31,263 nt of DNA from Roseicyclus sp. (GTDB taxonomy: Bacteria; Pseudomonadota; Alphaproteobacteria; Rhodobacterales; Rhodobacteraceae): assembly GCA_018401055.1 (NCBI GenBank), contig JAGYLB010000082.1:1-31263 (forward strand), written 5' to 3'. Position 1 is the first letter of the stretch. Each line of letters starts with the position of its first letter. This document shows positions 1-7,611 of the stretch, piece by piece. Below the pieces are notes generated by a model. It searched no databases, had not been told where the DNA came from, and was given only the letters and a program-made list of their open reading frames with translations. Both the position numbers and the translations under genes were made by a program.

Positions 1-303
1 CCGAACCTTTCCACCCCGGCGCTCTACCAGCAGGCGGGCATCGGGGTGGAACAGGCGCTCCGCGTGATGCGGCGCAGCCCTGACCGCATGGTCGAGTTTG
101 GCGCGGCGCGGCTGGTCAGTGACAGCGTGGTTCTGGATGTCCGCGTCAGCGATTGTCCGGAACTGGCCGCAGGGGATCGCTTCGAGATCGCAGGCGAGAT
201 CTTTGTGGTGCAAGGCACGCCGCAGCGCGATCGCGAGCGGCTGGTCTGGACGGCGGAGCTGCTGCCCTGGTGGCCTGACCCACATGCTGATGTCACGGGA
301 TAA
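1..303 (+). CDS. Head-tail joining protein, gpFII-like (5' end outside window)
   Basis: The reading frame is open from base 1 and stops at TAA 301-303, so the start lies to the left; a GTG at 46 is internal. The visible 100 residues are a small beta-rich protein in which segments such as VLDVRVSDC, GDRFEIAGEIFVV and RLVWTAELLP alternate hydrophobic and polar residues. Small proteins of this type sit just before the tail genes in lambda-like phages and prophages of Rhodobacteraceae and act as head completion or head-tail joining factors (gpFII type). Position supports this: the next genes are a DUF6441 protein, a terminator candidate and the tail tube. The family call rests on recalled resemblance and gene order, not on a catalytic motif. 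Confidence 0.6.
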   Translation, partial: PNLSTPALYQQAGIGVEQALRVMRRSPDRMVEFGAARLVSDSVVLDVRVSDCPELAAGDRFEIAGEIFVVQGTPQRDRERLVWTAELLPWWPDPHADVTG

Positions 304-316
304 GGAAGGGGTGCGC

Positions 317-1099
317 ATGATCCGCATGGAAATCGCCGGCGATATCGCAGCCATGATGGCTGCCGAGATCACCGCTGGCGAAAAGGCCGTCACCAAGGCC
401 GTGGGTGACGCGGGCACCAGCCTCAAAACTGCCTGGCGCGCGCAGATCACGGGGGCAGGCCTCGGCCAACGGCTTGCACGCACCATCCGCTCGGAGCTCT
501 ATCCCAAGGGTCAACCCAGCCTGAATGCCGCCGCACTGGTTTGGTCGCAAGCGCCGGTGGTTGTCGGCGCGCATGATACGGGGCCGCTCATTCGCTCTCA
601 GAACGGCTTTTGGCTCGCAATCCCGACAGCGGCCGCGGGTAAATCCGCGCGCGGTGGGCGCATCACGCCCGGCGAATGGGAACGCCGGCGCGGGTTGCGG
701 CTGCGGTTTGTCTATCGGCGCAACGGGCCGAGCTTGCTGGTGGCCGAAGGGCGGCTGAATACCCGCGGGGTCGGCGTGGCCTCGCGGTCCAAGACCGGGC
801 GCGGGCTGACCACCGTGCCGATCTTTCTGCTGGTGCCACAGGTCAAGCTGCGCAAACGGCTCGATCTGGACCGGGCCGCCAAGGCTGCACAGGACCGGAT
901 CCCCGGCGCGATCATCGCCAACTGGGTGGAACAGATCGGCTTTGAGAGTCAGACGCGTGCTTGTGTCGTTTTTTCACGGCCTGTCGCGCGGCGGCGTCGC
1001 CGAGGTTCGTCGGTGTCCCCCAGGCCCTCCAGAGCAATTGGAGCTTTGCCTGGAAACTCTACCATAAGCTTCAGGTTGCCACCCATTGCACGCACATAG
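317..1099 (+). CDS. DUF6441-like phage protein with an altered C-terminus
   Basis: ATG 317 follows a strong ribosome site (GGAAGGGG, five bases upstream); a GTG at 311 is the alternative. The first ~210 residues look like the DUF6441 proteins found between head-joining and tail-terminator genes in alphaproteobacterial phages: helical N-terminus, then a basic region and a VPQVKLRKRLDLD segment. The role is unknown but probably concerns tail assembly. The family-like part fades near IIANWVEQIG at about 940; the frame then runs about 50 more codons antisense to the higA-1 antitoxin before stopping at 1099. This extension is rich in Arg and Ser and unlike the rest, so the natural 3' end was probably lost when the higBA cassette arrived. 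The protein may still be made, with a chimeric tail. Confidence 0.65.
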   Translation: MIRMEIAGDIAAMMAAEITAGEKAVTKAVGDAGTSLKTAWRAQITGAGLGQRLARTIRSELYPKGQPSLNAAALVWSQAPVVVGAHDTGPLIRSQNGFWLAIPTAAAGKSARGGRITPGEWERRRGLRLRFVYRRNGPSLLVAEGRLNTRGVGVASRSKTGRGLTTVPIFLLVPQVKLRKRLDLDRAAKAAQDRIPGAIIANWVEQIGFESQTRACVVFSRPVARRRRRGSSVSPRPSRAIGALPGNSTISFRLPPIART

Positions 1100-1329
1100 C
1101 TTGTTAGCGTCGACAGAAGAAGGTCGCTTTGCCGCTCGTATTTTGCGACCGTTGCCTGCTGAATGCCAAGTGTTTCAGCCAATTGCACCTGGGTCATTTC
1201 TTTCGCTTTCCGCAATTCTTGCAAGGTGAGATATTCGGTATGCAGACGGTCAGCCTCAGCCTCCACATTTGCACGGCGTGCAGCGTCGATAGCGGAGAGT
1301 TTGTCTTGGAGGGTTCGTGCCATAGTCAT
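949..1329 (-). CDS. higA: HigA-type XRE antitoxin (higBA-1)
   Basis: The 126-residue product has a helical N-terminus (to ~residue 35), an XRE helix-turn-helix (about residues 36-80, with MTQVQLAETLGIQQATVAKYE as the turn region), then a short beta segment and a basic tail. It should bind and neutralise the RelE/HigB-like toxin encoded just upstream and repress the shared promoter. ATG 1329 overlaps the toxin stop by four bases (ATGA), so the two are translationally coupled; a second ATG at 1323 is possible. The toxin-first order is the higBA arrangement. The gene is intact, lies opposite the phage late genes, and its 3' end overlaps the end of the DUF6441 frame. Confidence 0.85.
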   Translation of the reverse strand: MTMARTLQDKLSAIDAARRANVEAEADRLHTEYLTLQELRKAKEMTQVQLAETLGIQQATVAKYERQSDLLLSTLTSYVRAMGGNLKLMVEFPGKAPIALEGLGDTDEPRRRRRATGREKTTQARV

Positions 1330-1682
1330 GATCCTTTGCGTCGTTGCAGATGATTGTCGAACCGTTCGTCGGCTCGCGCGATCAACTGCTTATAAAAGCG
1401 CTTTTCGTTGCCTCCTGACTTGTCCCCGCCGACAAGCATGATCGCCTGTCGATCAGGATCGAATGCGAAGGCAATGCGCCAAACACCGTCTGCTGCATTG
1501 CAGCGTAATTCTTTCATGTTTGCATGCTTTGATCCGGTAAGGGTGTCTGCATGCGGTCGTCCGAGTGCGGGCCCTTCGCGTTCCAGAAGAAGCGCACGAG
1601 CAAGGATGGCATCCTGCACCTGGAGCGGAAGTGAGTCGAACTCAGGTTCGAATTCGTCTGCGAATAAAACGGTCCACTGCAT
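1326..1682 (-). CDS. higB: RelE/HigB-family toxin (higBA-1, Gp49-like)
   Basis: The 118-residue product fits the phage-derived Gp49-like/HigB branch of the RelE toxins: N-terminal strand WTVLFADEFEPEFDSL, two helices ending in ALLLEREGP, then LRCNAADGVWRIAFAFDPDRQAIMLVGG and a C-terminal helix with KRFYKQLI. Toxins of this family are ribosome-dependent mRNA interferases. The Arg in WRIAF and the basic C-terminal residues are the usual functional positions. The length is normal and the frame is unbroken, unlike most neighbouring phage genes. ATG 1682 lies 18 bases from a perfect palindrome that covers a likely promoter. It is the first gene of a two-gene operon with the XRE antitoxin, read against the tail genes. 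Confidence 0.85.
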   Translation of the reverse strand: MQWTVLFADEFEPEFDSLPLQVQDAILARALLLEREGPALGRPHADTLTGSKHANMKELRCNAADGVWRIAFAFDPDRQAIMLVGGDKSGGNEKRFYKQLIARADERFDNHLQRRKGS

Positions 1683-1699
1683 TCTGCTCTCACTGCTTT

Positions 1700-1715
1700 A
1701 AGGCTATATAGCCTT
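1700..1715. promoter_or_regulatory. Perfect 16-bp palindromic operator of higBA-1
   Basis: AAGGCTATATAGCCTT is identical to its own reverse complement. It lies 18 bases before the toxin start and contains the predicted -10 box. That is where an XRE antitoxin would bind to repress its own operon. Confidence 0.6.
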
Positions 1716-1733
1716 CAGGCTCTTAATTTGCAA
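1705..1733 (-). promoter_or_regulatory. Sigma70-type promoter of higBA-1
   Basis: On the minus strand a TTGCAA -35 box (1728-1733) is followed by a 17-base spacer and a TATATA -10 box (1705-1710). The -10 is inside the palindromic operator. The stretch is AT-rich compared with the surrounding phage DNA. Confidence 0.55.
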
Positions 1734-1756
1734 TGCGGAAATATGAGCTGGCCTTC

Positions 1757-2182
1757 ATGCCTACCCCTCGCGAAACCATCCTGACCGCCCTGGCGGACCT
1801 GTTGCGCACGGTCCCGCATGTGCCGGTGCTGCGCGGCGAGGTGCTGCCCGAGCGCATCCCACCCTCGGGCCTGATGATCCTGCGCGACGGCAACCCGGGC
1901 GAGCCCGGCGTGACGCTGTCGCCGCTGATGTATCATTACCAGCACCGCGCCGAGCTTGAGGTGATCGTGCAGACCGGCGAAGAGCGTGATGCGCGCTTCG
2001 ACCGTCTGATCGGGCGCATTGGCGCGGCCATCTCAGCCGACCGCACCCTGCGCGGGTTGTGCGACTGGGTCGAGGCCGAAGCGCCCGAGCCGGTCGATCT
2101 GCCCGTCGAGGGTGCGGCCACGCTCAAGGCGGCCGTCGTGCCCATCATCCTGCATTACGCCACCAGCGACGCGCTGGCCTGA
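1757..2182 (+). CDS. Tail terminator candidate (minor tail protein, gpU position)
   Basis: The product, about 141 residues from ATG 1757, begins MPTPRETILTALADLL and has the alternating pattern of a compact tail-completion protein: LRGEVLPERIPPSGLMILRDG, then YHYQHRAELEVIVQ and a C-terminal strand VVPIILHYA. Homologues recalled from Rhodobacteraceae prophages are often mislabelled acyl-CoA transferase. Position directly before the tail tube suggests the tail terminator role. An in-frame ATG at 1733 lies inside the higBA-1 promoter, so I prefer 1757. Neither start has a convincing Shine-Dalgarno, consistent with the native upstream sequence having been replaced by the higBA cassette. The frame is intact to TGA 2182. 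Confidence 0.6.
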   Translation: MPTPRETILTALADLLRTVPHVPVLRGEVLPERIPPSGLMILRDGNPGEPGVTLSPLMYHYQHRAELEVIVQTGEERDARFDRLIGRIGAAISADRTLRGLCDWVEAEAPEPVDLPVEGAATLKAAVVPIILHYATSDALA

Positions 2183-2212
2183 CAACACAGCTGACATTCA
2201 AGGAGAGACACA

Positions 2213-3157
2213 ATGGCACGAGCCCAAGGGGCGCGGGCGCAGATGGCGCTGGCGTTCGAGACGACTTATGGCACGCCGCCTGCGAGCGGTTTCACCCGCA
2301 TGCCCTTTGCCAGCACCACGCTCGGGGCAGAGCAGCCGCTGCTGGCCTCGGAACTGCTGGGCTATGGCCGCGACCCGCTGGCCCCGACCAAGGATGCGGT
2401 CACGGCAGACGGCAATATCGTCATTCCGATTGACGCGGCCTCGATCGGGTTTTGGCTCAAGGCCGCCTTTGGCGCACCCACAACTGCTGGAACCACCAGC
2501 AAGACCCATACCTTCCAGTCAGGCAGCTGGAACCTGCCGTCCTTTGCAATTGAGACCGGCATGCCCGAGCTGCCACGCTATGCGATGTATGCCGGCTGCA
2601 AGCTCGACAGCCTGAGCTGGCAGATGGGACGCGCGGGGCTGCTGACCGCGACGGCAAGCGTTGTGGCGCAAGGCGAGACCAGTCGCGACCGATGAGCGCG
2701 GCTGGCTCGCCGGCCGATCTGACGCTCGACGCGCTTTGGCCATTTCAACGGCTCGATCAAACGCAACGGGCAAGCCATCGGCAATGTGGTCACGGCCGAT
2801 ATCACCTATGCCAACAACCTCGACCGGATCGAGACCATTCGCTCGGATGGCAAGATCGACGGGGCGGATCCGTCAGTGGCCGCGCTCACCGGCAATATCG
2901 TGGTGCGCTTCGCCGATCAGACGCTGGTCACACAAGCGATCAATGGCGAGGCCTGCACGCTGGAGTTCGACTATGCCCTTGCCTCTGGCGTTGGTCTCAA
3001 GCTCACCGCCCATGCGGTCTACTTGCCGCGCCCGCGCATCGAGATTGCGGGGCCGCAAGGCATTCAGGCGACCTTTCGACTGGCAGGCGGCCAGCGATGC
3101 CGGATCCTGGGGCGCATGTGCACCATCACGCTCACAAACGCGCGCGAGGAGTATTGA
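2213..3157 (+). pseudogene. Phage tail tube protein, frameshifted
   Basis: The start is ATG 2213 after AAGGAG. The N-terminal 155 residues (MARAQGARAQMALAFETTYG..., with a central FWLKAAFG segment) match the Phage_tube_2 type of tail tube protein, which polymerises as hexameric rings around the tape measure. The first frame stops at 2695. The family sequence continues in other frames: GHFNGSIKRNG around 2740-2775, then TADITYANNLDRIETIRSDG from 2792, ending LTNAREEY at 3157. Breaks lie near 2685 and 2740. A further compensating pair near 3075 and 3110 replaces an expected FDWQAASDA-like stretch by out-of-phase residues. Each break is a one-base event with the flanking coding signal preserved, so the lesions are recent or artefactual. 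Confidence 0.75.
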
Positions 3158-3159
3158 CC

Positions 3160-3619
3160 ATGCTGAGACTGAACCTGACCAATGAGGCGCAATGGCTCGA
3201 TCTTGGCCATGGCGTCGAGATTCTTGTCGCGCCCATGACCACGGCGCTGATGATGGCAGCACGCAAGGAGGCGCAGGGCCAGATCACTGTTCCCGATGCG
3301 CACTGATCGCGACGAGCGACCTCGACACCGACGCCATTGCGCTCGCGATGGCCAAGGCCGTCGCACGCATCGCCATCCAGGACTGGAAAGGCGTTGGCGA
3401 TGACAACGGCTTTTCATTCCGGTGAGCCCCGAGGGCATCGACGCTCTGCTCGACATCTGGCCGATCTTCGAGGCCTTCCAGACCAGATACGTCGCCCGCG
3501 CCATGATCCTGGACGCGGAAAAAAACGCCTCACCGCCCTTGCCGATTGGGAATTCGGCGGGGGCGGAGACTACTGCCAAGCCTGCGAAGGCGCGTGCCCG
3601 GACTGCCCGCAAAGCCTGA
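3160..3619 (+). pseudogene. Tail assembly chaperone G-like, frameshifted
   Basis: ATG 3160 follows GAGGAG. The protein begins MLRLNLTNEAQWLDLGHGVE, then VLVAP-like MTTALMMAARKEA, and stops early at 3306. The family sequence resumes in a second frame (DTDAIALAMAKAVARIA, IQDWKGVGD) to ~3415 and a third (SPEGIDALLDIWPIFEAFQTRYVAR) that ends at TGA 3619. Breaks lie near 3295 and 3415. Position between tail tube and tape measure, size (~150 residues) and the slippery site before its end mark it as the gpG-type tail assembly chaperone, which coats the tape measure during tail assembly. The last codons downstream of the slip are Ala/Lys-rich. Confidence 0.65.
3520..3526 (+). promoter_or_regulatory. 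Programmed -1 frameshift heptamer A AAA AAC (G/G-T)
   Basis: The heptamer lies exactly in the X XXY YYZ phase of the G-like frame (gaA AAA AAC). A -1 slip continues in an open frame reading RLTALADWEFGGGGDYCQAC. Seven bases further on, CCGCCC (3533-3538) can pair with GGGCGG (3561-3566) as a stimulatory stem. Lambda and many siphophages make gpGT by this mechanism. Confidence 0.7.
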
Positions 3620-3847
3620 ACGCGCCGCAGACTTTCGAGGGCTGGCAGGTCTGGGACTCTGGTGCAGCGCCTCGGTGGGCAGCTGCGGGTATCCGGCTCA
3701 GCTGTCATCGGCTGGGATATGGGTGCCGCACTGCAGCTGGGCGCGGCGCTTGGGGTTTCCCCCATGGCGATCGCGGAACTGCTGCCGCCCATCGAGGCGG
3801 TGATGGTGCGCAAGATCAATGATGAGATGCGCTCAGGCAGCGCGTAG
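3527..3847 (+). pseudogene. T domain of the G-T tail chaperone fusion, frameshifted
   Basis: This frame has no good start of its own and is entered by the -1 slip at 3520-3526. It begins RLTALADWEFGGGG, carries two CxxC pairs (YCQAC and CPDC, eight residues apart) that could bind zinc, then NAPQTFEGWQVWD. A one-base break near 3655 separates this from the rest: VQRLGGQLRVSGSAVIGWDM, ALGVSPMAIAELLPPIEAVMVR, ending at TAG 3847. The second part resembles small DUF7697-like proteins of alphaproteobacterial phages. As part of a G-T fusion it would bring tail tube subunits to the tape measure. Its last codons overlap the convergent higA-2 stop, so the native end may be altered. Confidence 0.55.
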
Positions 3848-4125
3848 CGGCTCAATATCTGAGACGTCGACCGTTTCGCGGGCGCGGGCCAGATCCCAGG
3901 CCCGCTGCAGGTTCATCCAGTATTCCGGTGTCGTTTGGAAGAATGTCGCGAGGCGCATCGCAGTATCGGCTGTGAGCGCTGTCTCACCTGCTGACCAGAC
4001 GTTCGATCCGCGTGCGGGGAACCCGAAGCTGCTTGGCCAGCGTCGGTGCCTTCATACCCAAAGGCTCGAGATAGAGTTCGCAGAGCACTTCGCCGGAGAT
4101 GGGACGGATGCGTCGGTAGGCTCAT
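3832..4125 (-). pseudogene. HigA antitoxin (higBA-2), frameshifted
   Basis: ATG 4125 follows AAGGAG. Read through two breaks, the sequence gives a standard HigA addiction antidote: MSLPTHPS, then ISGEVLCELYLEPLGMKAPT and LAKQLRVPRTRIERLV (helix-turn-helix), then ALTADTAMRLATFFQTTPEY, WMNLQRAWDLARA and TGA at 3832-3834. Breaks lie shortly after the start (near 4100) and after the helix-turn-helix (near 3985). The family binds HigB and represses its own promoter. The 3' end overlaps the end of the chaperone T gene tail-to-tail. As written it cannot be made, unless the breaks are sequence errors. Confidence 0.7.
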
Positions 4126-4136
4126 GGCGGCTCCTT

Positions 4137-4398
4137 TCAGTGGTAGTCCACAATTTCAGCGTCAGCTGGCCCCTGATCGGTCCAGACAAAGCAGATGCGC
4201 CGTTGACCATTTATACGGACCGAATGCTGGCCCGCGTCACCTGAGCGCCTCAAGATGGCCCGGGCGAATCCTCAAGCTGCGCCGCATCCAAAGCCAAAGC
4301 ATCGCACGTGTTCGTTTGACCAGATCAGCGGGGAACCCCTTGCCGAACCGGCCCGTCATGGCCTGCTCGGCGAGCTTTCCGCGGATGCTGATGATCAT
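4137..4398 (-). pseudogene. HigB toxin (higBA-2), frameshifted
   Basis: ATG 4398 begins MIISIRGKLAEQAMTGRFGK, FPADLVKRTRAML, a HigB/GraT-like N-terminus. The frame stops early at TGA after EALR. The family C-terminus is present in another frame: GQHSVRINGQRRICFVWTD and AEIVDYH, ending TGA at 4137-4139. At least two one-base breaks lie between 4300 and 4235. Intact members are about 90 residues and cleave mRNA on the ribosome; the catalytic RRICF region is preserved here but out of frame. The gene is 11 bases upstream of higA-2. Its start is 7 bases beyond the vapC stop, so all four genes could be co-transcribed. Confidence 0.65.
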
Positions 4399-4402
4399 GA
4401 CA

Positions 4403-4430
4403 CCTCATGTAAGCATGATACATATATCAA
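4403..4430 (-). promoter_or_regulatory. Likely operator and ribosome site of higBA-2
   Basis: An inverted repeat ATGTA-N7-TACAT (4407-4423) lies just upstream of higB-2, with TTGATA (4425-4430, read on the minus strand) before it and GAGG (4403-4406) as ribosome site. TGTA...TACA half-sites are typical of HigA/GraA operators. The whole element is inside the last codons of vapC. Confidence 0.4.
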
Positions 4431-4836
4431 GGACTCTGACCATCAGACGGTCATCAGGGGAAAGCTTTGCGATGAGCGTCACCCCGGGAAGCCCTTCAAA
4501 ATGCGCGTCGCAGGTCAGGACGCTCGCCCCTTGCGATCGGGCAGTCGCAAAGATGACCGCATCTGCGGTGGCCAGCTTGTATTCCCGGCAGGCTTCGGCC
4601 GCTGCCAGCGCAATCTCGGTGTCGAGCGGCACGATCTGGCAGACTTGGGTGAAGGCGATGACCTGATCTGCCTTGTCCTCGCCAACTTCGCGCGTCAGCC
4701 ATTTAGCCAGCTCAAGCTGAACCATGGTTGGCACGAGCCAATCCGACTGCGTAGGAAGATACTCGACCAGGCTTTCACCCGTGGCGGAGCCAATCAGCCA
4801 TTCGATCCAGGCAGATGTATCGACGAGTATCATCAC
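4405..4836 (-). CDS. vapC: VapC PIN-domain toxin
   Basis: The 143-residue product is a PIN ribonuclease: ILVDTSAWIEWL carries the first acidic residue, MVQLELAKWL the glutamate, ATADAVIFATA and LTCDAHFEGLPG the later aspartates. PIN toxins cleave tRNA or rRNA with Mg2+ held by these acids. The start overlaps the antitoxin stop by four bases (ATGA), the usual vapBC coupling. After VTLIAK, where family members normally end, about 18 extra residues (SPDDRLMVRVLDICIMLT) are encoded by DNA that looks like the higBA-2 promoter, so the native stop has probably been lost. All four acidic positions are present and the frame is open, so it may be active. Confidence 0.85.
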   Translation of the reverse strand: MMILVDTSAWIEWLIGSATGESLVEYLPTQSDWLVPTMVQLELAKWLTREVGEDKADQVIAFTQVCQIVPLDTEIALAAAEACREYKLATADAVIFATARSQGASVLTCDAHFEGLPGVTLIAKLSPDDRLMVRVLDICIMLT

Positions 4837-5051
4837 ACCCGGTCCGAGCGGTCACGATAATCGTTGGGGGCGGCGCCGCGCGCCAGGCCCTTGAGGGCAT
4901 CGCGTTTTGGGACCGGGACCAGAAGCACACCAGTTCCCTTTGGAATGAAGGCAAAGGTCAGACCAGCCTCCCAATGCTGTGCCGCCCGAACGGCCTTCGG
5001 GATCGAGATTTGGTACTTGGCAGACAAGGTCGCTGTCTCTGGCATGATCAT
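4833..5051 (-). CDS. vapB: VapB antitoxin, AbrB/MazE-type
   Basis: The 72-residue product has an N-terminal swapped-hairpin AbrB/SpoVT-like DNA-binding fold (ATLSAKYQISIPKAVRAAQ, about residues 7-27), then LTFAFIPKGTGVLLVPVPKR and a short disordered tail for toxin binding. It should neutralise the adjacent PIN toxin and repress the operon. Two in-frame starts exist, ATG 5051 and ATG 5045; GGAGG is 3 and 9 bases upstream respectively, so 5045 has the better spacing. The gene is intact and sits against the 5' end of the tape measure gene, divergent from it. Confidence 0.85.
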   Translation of the reverse strand: MIMPETATLSAKYQISIPKAVRAAQHWEAGLTFAFIPKGTGVLLVPVPKRDALKGLARGAAPNDYRDRSDRV

Positions 5052-5085
5052 ACGCCTCCATGATCGATAAGAACAACGTAAGACA
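5052..5085 (-). promoter_or_regulatory. vapBC upstream region with direct repeats
   Basis: On the minus strand this 34-bp AT-rich stretch holds two similar half-sites, TTGTCTTACG and TTGTTCTTATCG, in direct orientation. They are plausible VapB binding sites or promoter parts. No well-spaced -35/-10 pair could be fixed. The same gap precedes the tape measure ribosome site (AAGGA, 5102-5106) on the other strand. Confidence 0.3.
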
Positions 5086-5115
5086 AGTAGTCCCCTGATT
5101 CAAGGACCAAGCCCG

Positions 5116-7611
5116 ATGGCCACCAAGCAAGTCTCTGTCCGCCTGTCCGCCACGGGCGGGCGCCAAGTCCGCTCAGAATTGGAAGGCGTGGGTACGGCAG
5201 GCCGCAAAGCCTTTGAGCGCCTTCCGCGCGATGTGGAGCGTGCGAATGCTAAGCTGGCGGCTTTCGCGCGCCGTGTTGCTGTGGCCAGTGCTGCGGCGGC
5301 AACGGCAGCGGCAGCCGCAGCCGTCACCGCGACCAACGCCGCAATGGACCGCGCCTTTGAGGTCCAGCGTCAGGCTGCGGTCGCAAATGCCGATCCGCAG
5401 GTCTTTCAAGGCATGGCAGCAGGTGCCCAGACCGTGGGCATCGAACAAGAGAAGCTCGCCGATATCCTCAAGGACGTGAACGACCGGGTTGGTGATTTCC
5501 TGACCACCGGTGGCGGTCCCATGGCTGACTTCTTCGAGAGCATCGCGCCAAAAGTGGGCGTGACCGCTGATCAGTTCGCTCGTCTGTCCGGGCCGGAAGC
5601 GCTGCAGCTCTACGTGTCCTCGCTGGAACAGGCCGGTGCAAGCCAGCAGGAGATGACGTTCTACCTCGAAGCCATGGCGTCCGATGCCACGCGGCTCATC
5701 CCGCTGCTGGCAAACGGCGGGGCGGAGATGGGCCGTCTTGGCGAGCAGGCGCAGGCGCTTGGGGCGGTGCTCGATACTGACGCCATCGCGGCCATGCGCC
5801 GGTCGGAACTGGCGCTGGTCAGCATGGGTCAGGTCTTCACCGGCATCCGCAACAAGGTGGCCGTGGCGCTGCGCCCCTCGCTGGAGGCCATGGCCAATGC
5901 CTTTGTCGCGCTGGCCTCCTCGACCAACCCCGTGACCCGCGCCTTTGATGCGGTGCTGGCCAACCTCGACCGGCTGGCGATCTATGCCGGAACCTTTGCC
6001 ACCTTCCTCGCCGGTCGCTGGGTCGCTGCCATGGCGGCAGCCGCCCTTTCGGTACGCGGGCTGGCCACGGGGCTGGTGTTTCTGCGAGGGCGCGCTGATC
6101 CGCACCGGGATCGGCGCGCTGATCGTTGGCGCAGGCGAGTTGGTCTACTGGTTCACGCGCCTCGTGGAAGGCGCCGGTGGATTTGGCGCTGCCATGGGGC
6201 TTTTGAAGGATGTGGCCTCCCAGGTCTGGACGCGGGTTTCCCTGTCGGCCCAAGCCTCCTGGGCGCGGGTGGAAAGCAGCTGGGCAGCGGCGCAGGCCGT
6301 CATTCTGGATGGGTTTCAGAGCTGCCACGGATGCGGTGACCGGCTGGGCCAATGCCACGGTCAACACCTTCGAGGGGACATTTCTGGCCGTGCAGGCGAT
6401 CTGGAACGCGCTGCCCGAGGTCTTCGACCGGATCGGCGCGCTGGCGATCAACGGTCTCGTCATCCGCCATGGAAACCGGCCTCGGCGGCATTACCGAGGC
6501 GGTCAATGCCGTTCTCACCTTGGGCGGGCGCCGTCCCGATTGGGCGATCCCCGCGCCGGACCTGTCAGAATGGAAGACCACCGTCCCGGAAGCCGTGCAG
6601 CTCGGCGAACGCGCGGCAGAAGCCTATGGCCGGGCGTTTGAGGACAACCCGTTTGAGGCGCCGCAGCTCTTTGGCGGCATGGCCGAGGACGCCCGCGGCC
6701 GCTCAGCCGGATATGCCGAGGCGGCACGGATGCTGTCAGATGCAGCCGCGCGTCCGCTGACGGCCTGGCAGACCCTGCGCGCCAGCCATGGCGGGCAGCG
6801 CCGAAGATGGGGCCGCGGCCTTGGAGGATGCGGCAACCTCCGCCGATCGGATGGAGCACGGCTGGCCGGGGCCGAGGAGCAGTTTCTGGCGAGGAAGTTG
6901 CGTCCGGGCAGCGCGCGGGAAGTGCAGCCCAATCGGCGGCCGAGCAGATCCGCGATGCGGGGAAGTGGCCGCAGCGGTTGGGCCGCCGTCAGTGATACGC
7001 TCGCCTCCTACGCGCGAGACGCCATGGATTGGGGCAAGGGCCTGGGCGAGACGCTGGTCGGCGCGTTTCGCGGGGCGGAGAACGCGTTTCGGGACTTCGT
7101 CCGGACCGGCAAGCTCGATTTCAAAGGGCTGGTGGCCTCGATCCTCGAGGATCTGGCTGTGCTGCATTTCAGGAACGCTGTGCTCGGGCCCATCGCCAAT
7201 GCGCTCTCCAGCGCCTTTGGCGGCTGGGGTGGAAGCACTGTCACCGCGGCCGTGTCGCATGCCGGTGGCATGGTGGGGATTTCAGGGCATTCCCGGCAGG
7301 TACCGGCGCTGGCCTTTGCCGGCGCGCCGCGCATGCACGCTGGCGGCTGGGCCGGTCTGCGTCCCGACGAGGTGCCAACCATCTTGCAAAGGGGCGAGCG
7401 CGTGCTTTCGCGCAGGGAAGTGGCCGCCGGCACCCAAAGTGCTGGGCCGCAGCGACTGGAGATTTCCGTCAATGTCGAGGGTGCGCGCGGCAATCGCGAG
7501 ATCGAAGAGATGGTGAATGCTGGCGTCTCAGGCGCGCTGCAGGAATATGACCGGCTGGTCGCGCCGCGCACCGTCGCCCGCGTCAGCCAGGATCCACGGC
7601 GGAGGGGCTGA
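5116..7611 (+). pseudogene. Lambda-type tail tape measure protein, multiply frameshifted
   Basis: ATG 5116 follows AAGGA. The reconstructed protein is about 830 residues: an N-terminal helical region (SVRLSATGGRQVRSELEGV), an Ala-rich stretch, a central part with LVFLRG and AGTFATFLAGRWVAAMAAAA (likely membrane-seeking), and a C-terminus GKGLGETLVGAFRGAENAFR then ASILEDLAVLHFRNAVLGPI, the lambda gpH C-terminal domain. Its length sets tail length. The first 325 residues are in one frame. Breaks are needed near 6085, 6318, 6465, 6785, 6860 and 6980 to follow the protein to TGA 7611. The final ~200 codons are again open. The stop overlaps the next start (TGATG). No single frame could give a working tape measure. 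Confidence 0.8.

Noticed and set aside
5173..6105. 310-codon minus-strand frame across the tape measure
   Set aside because: It is rich in His and Gly without domains; the plus strand encodes the tape measure.
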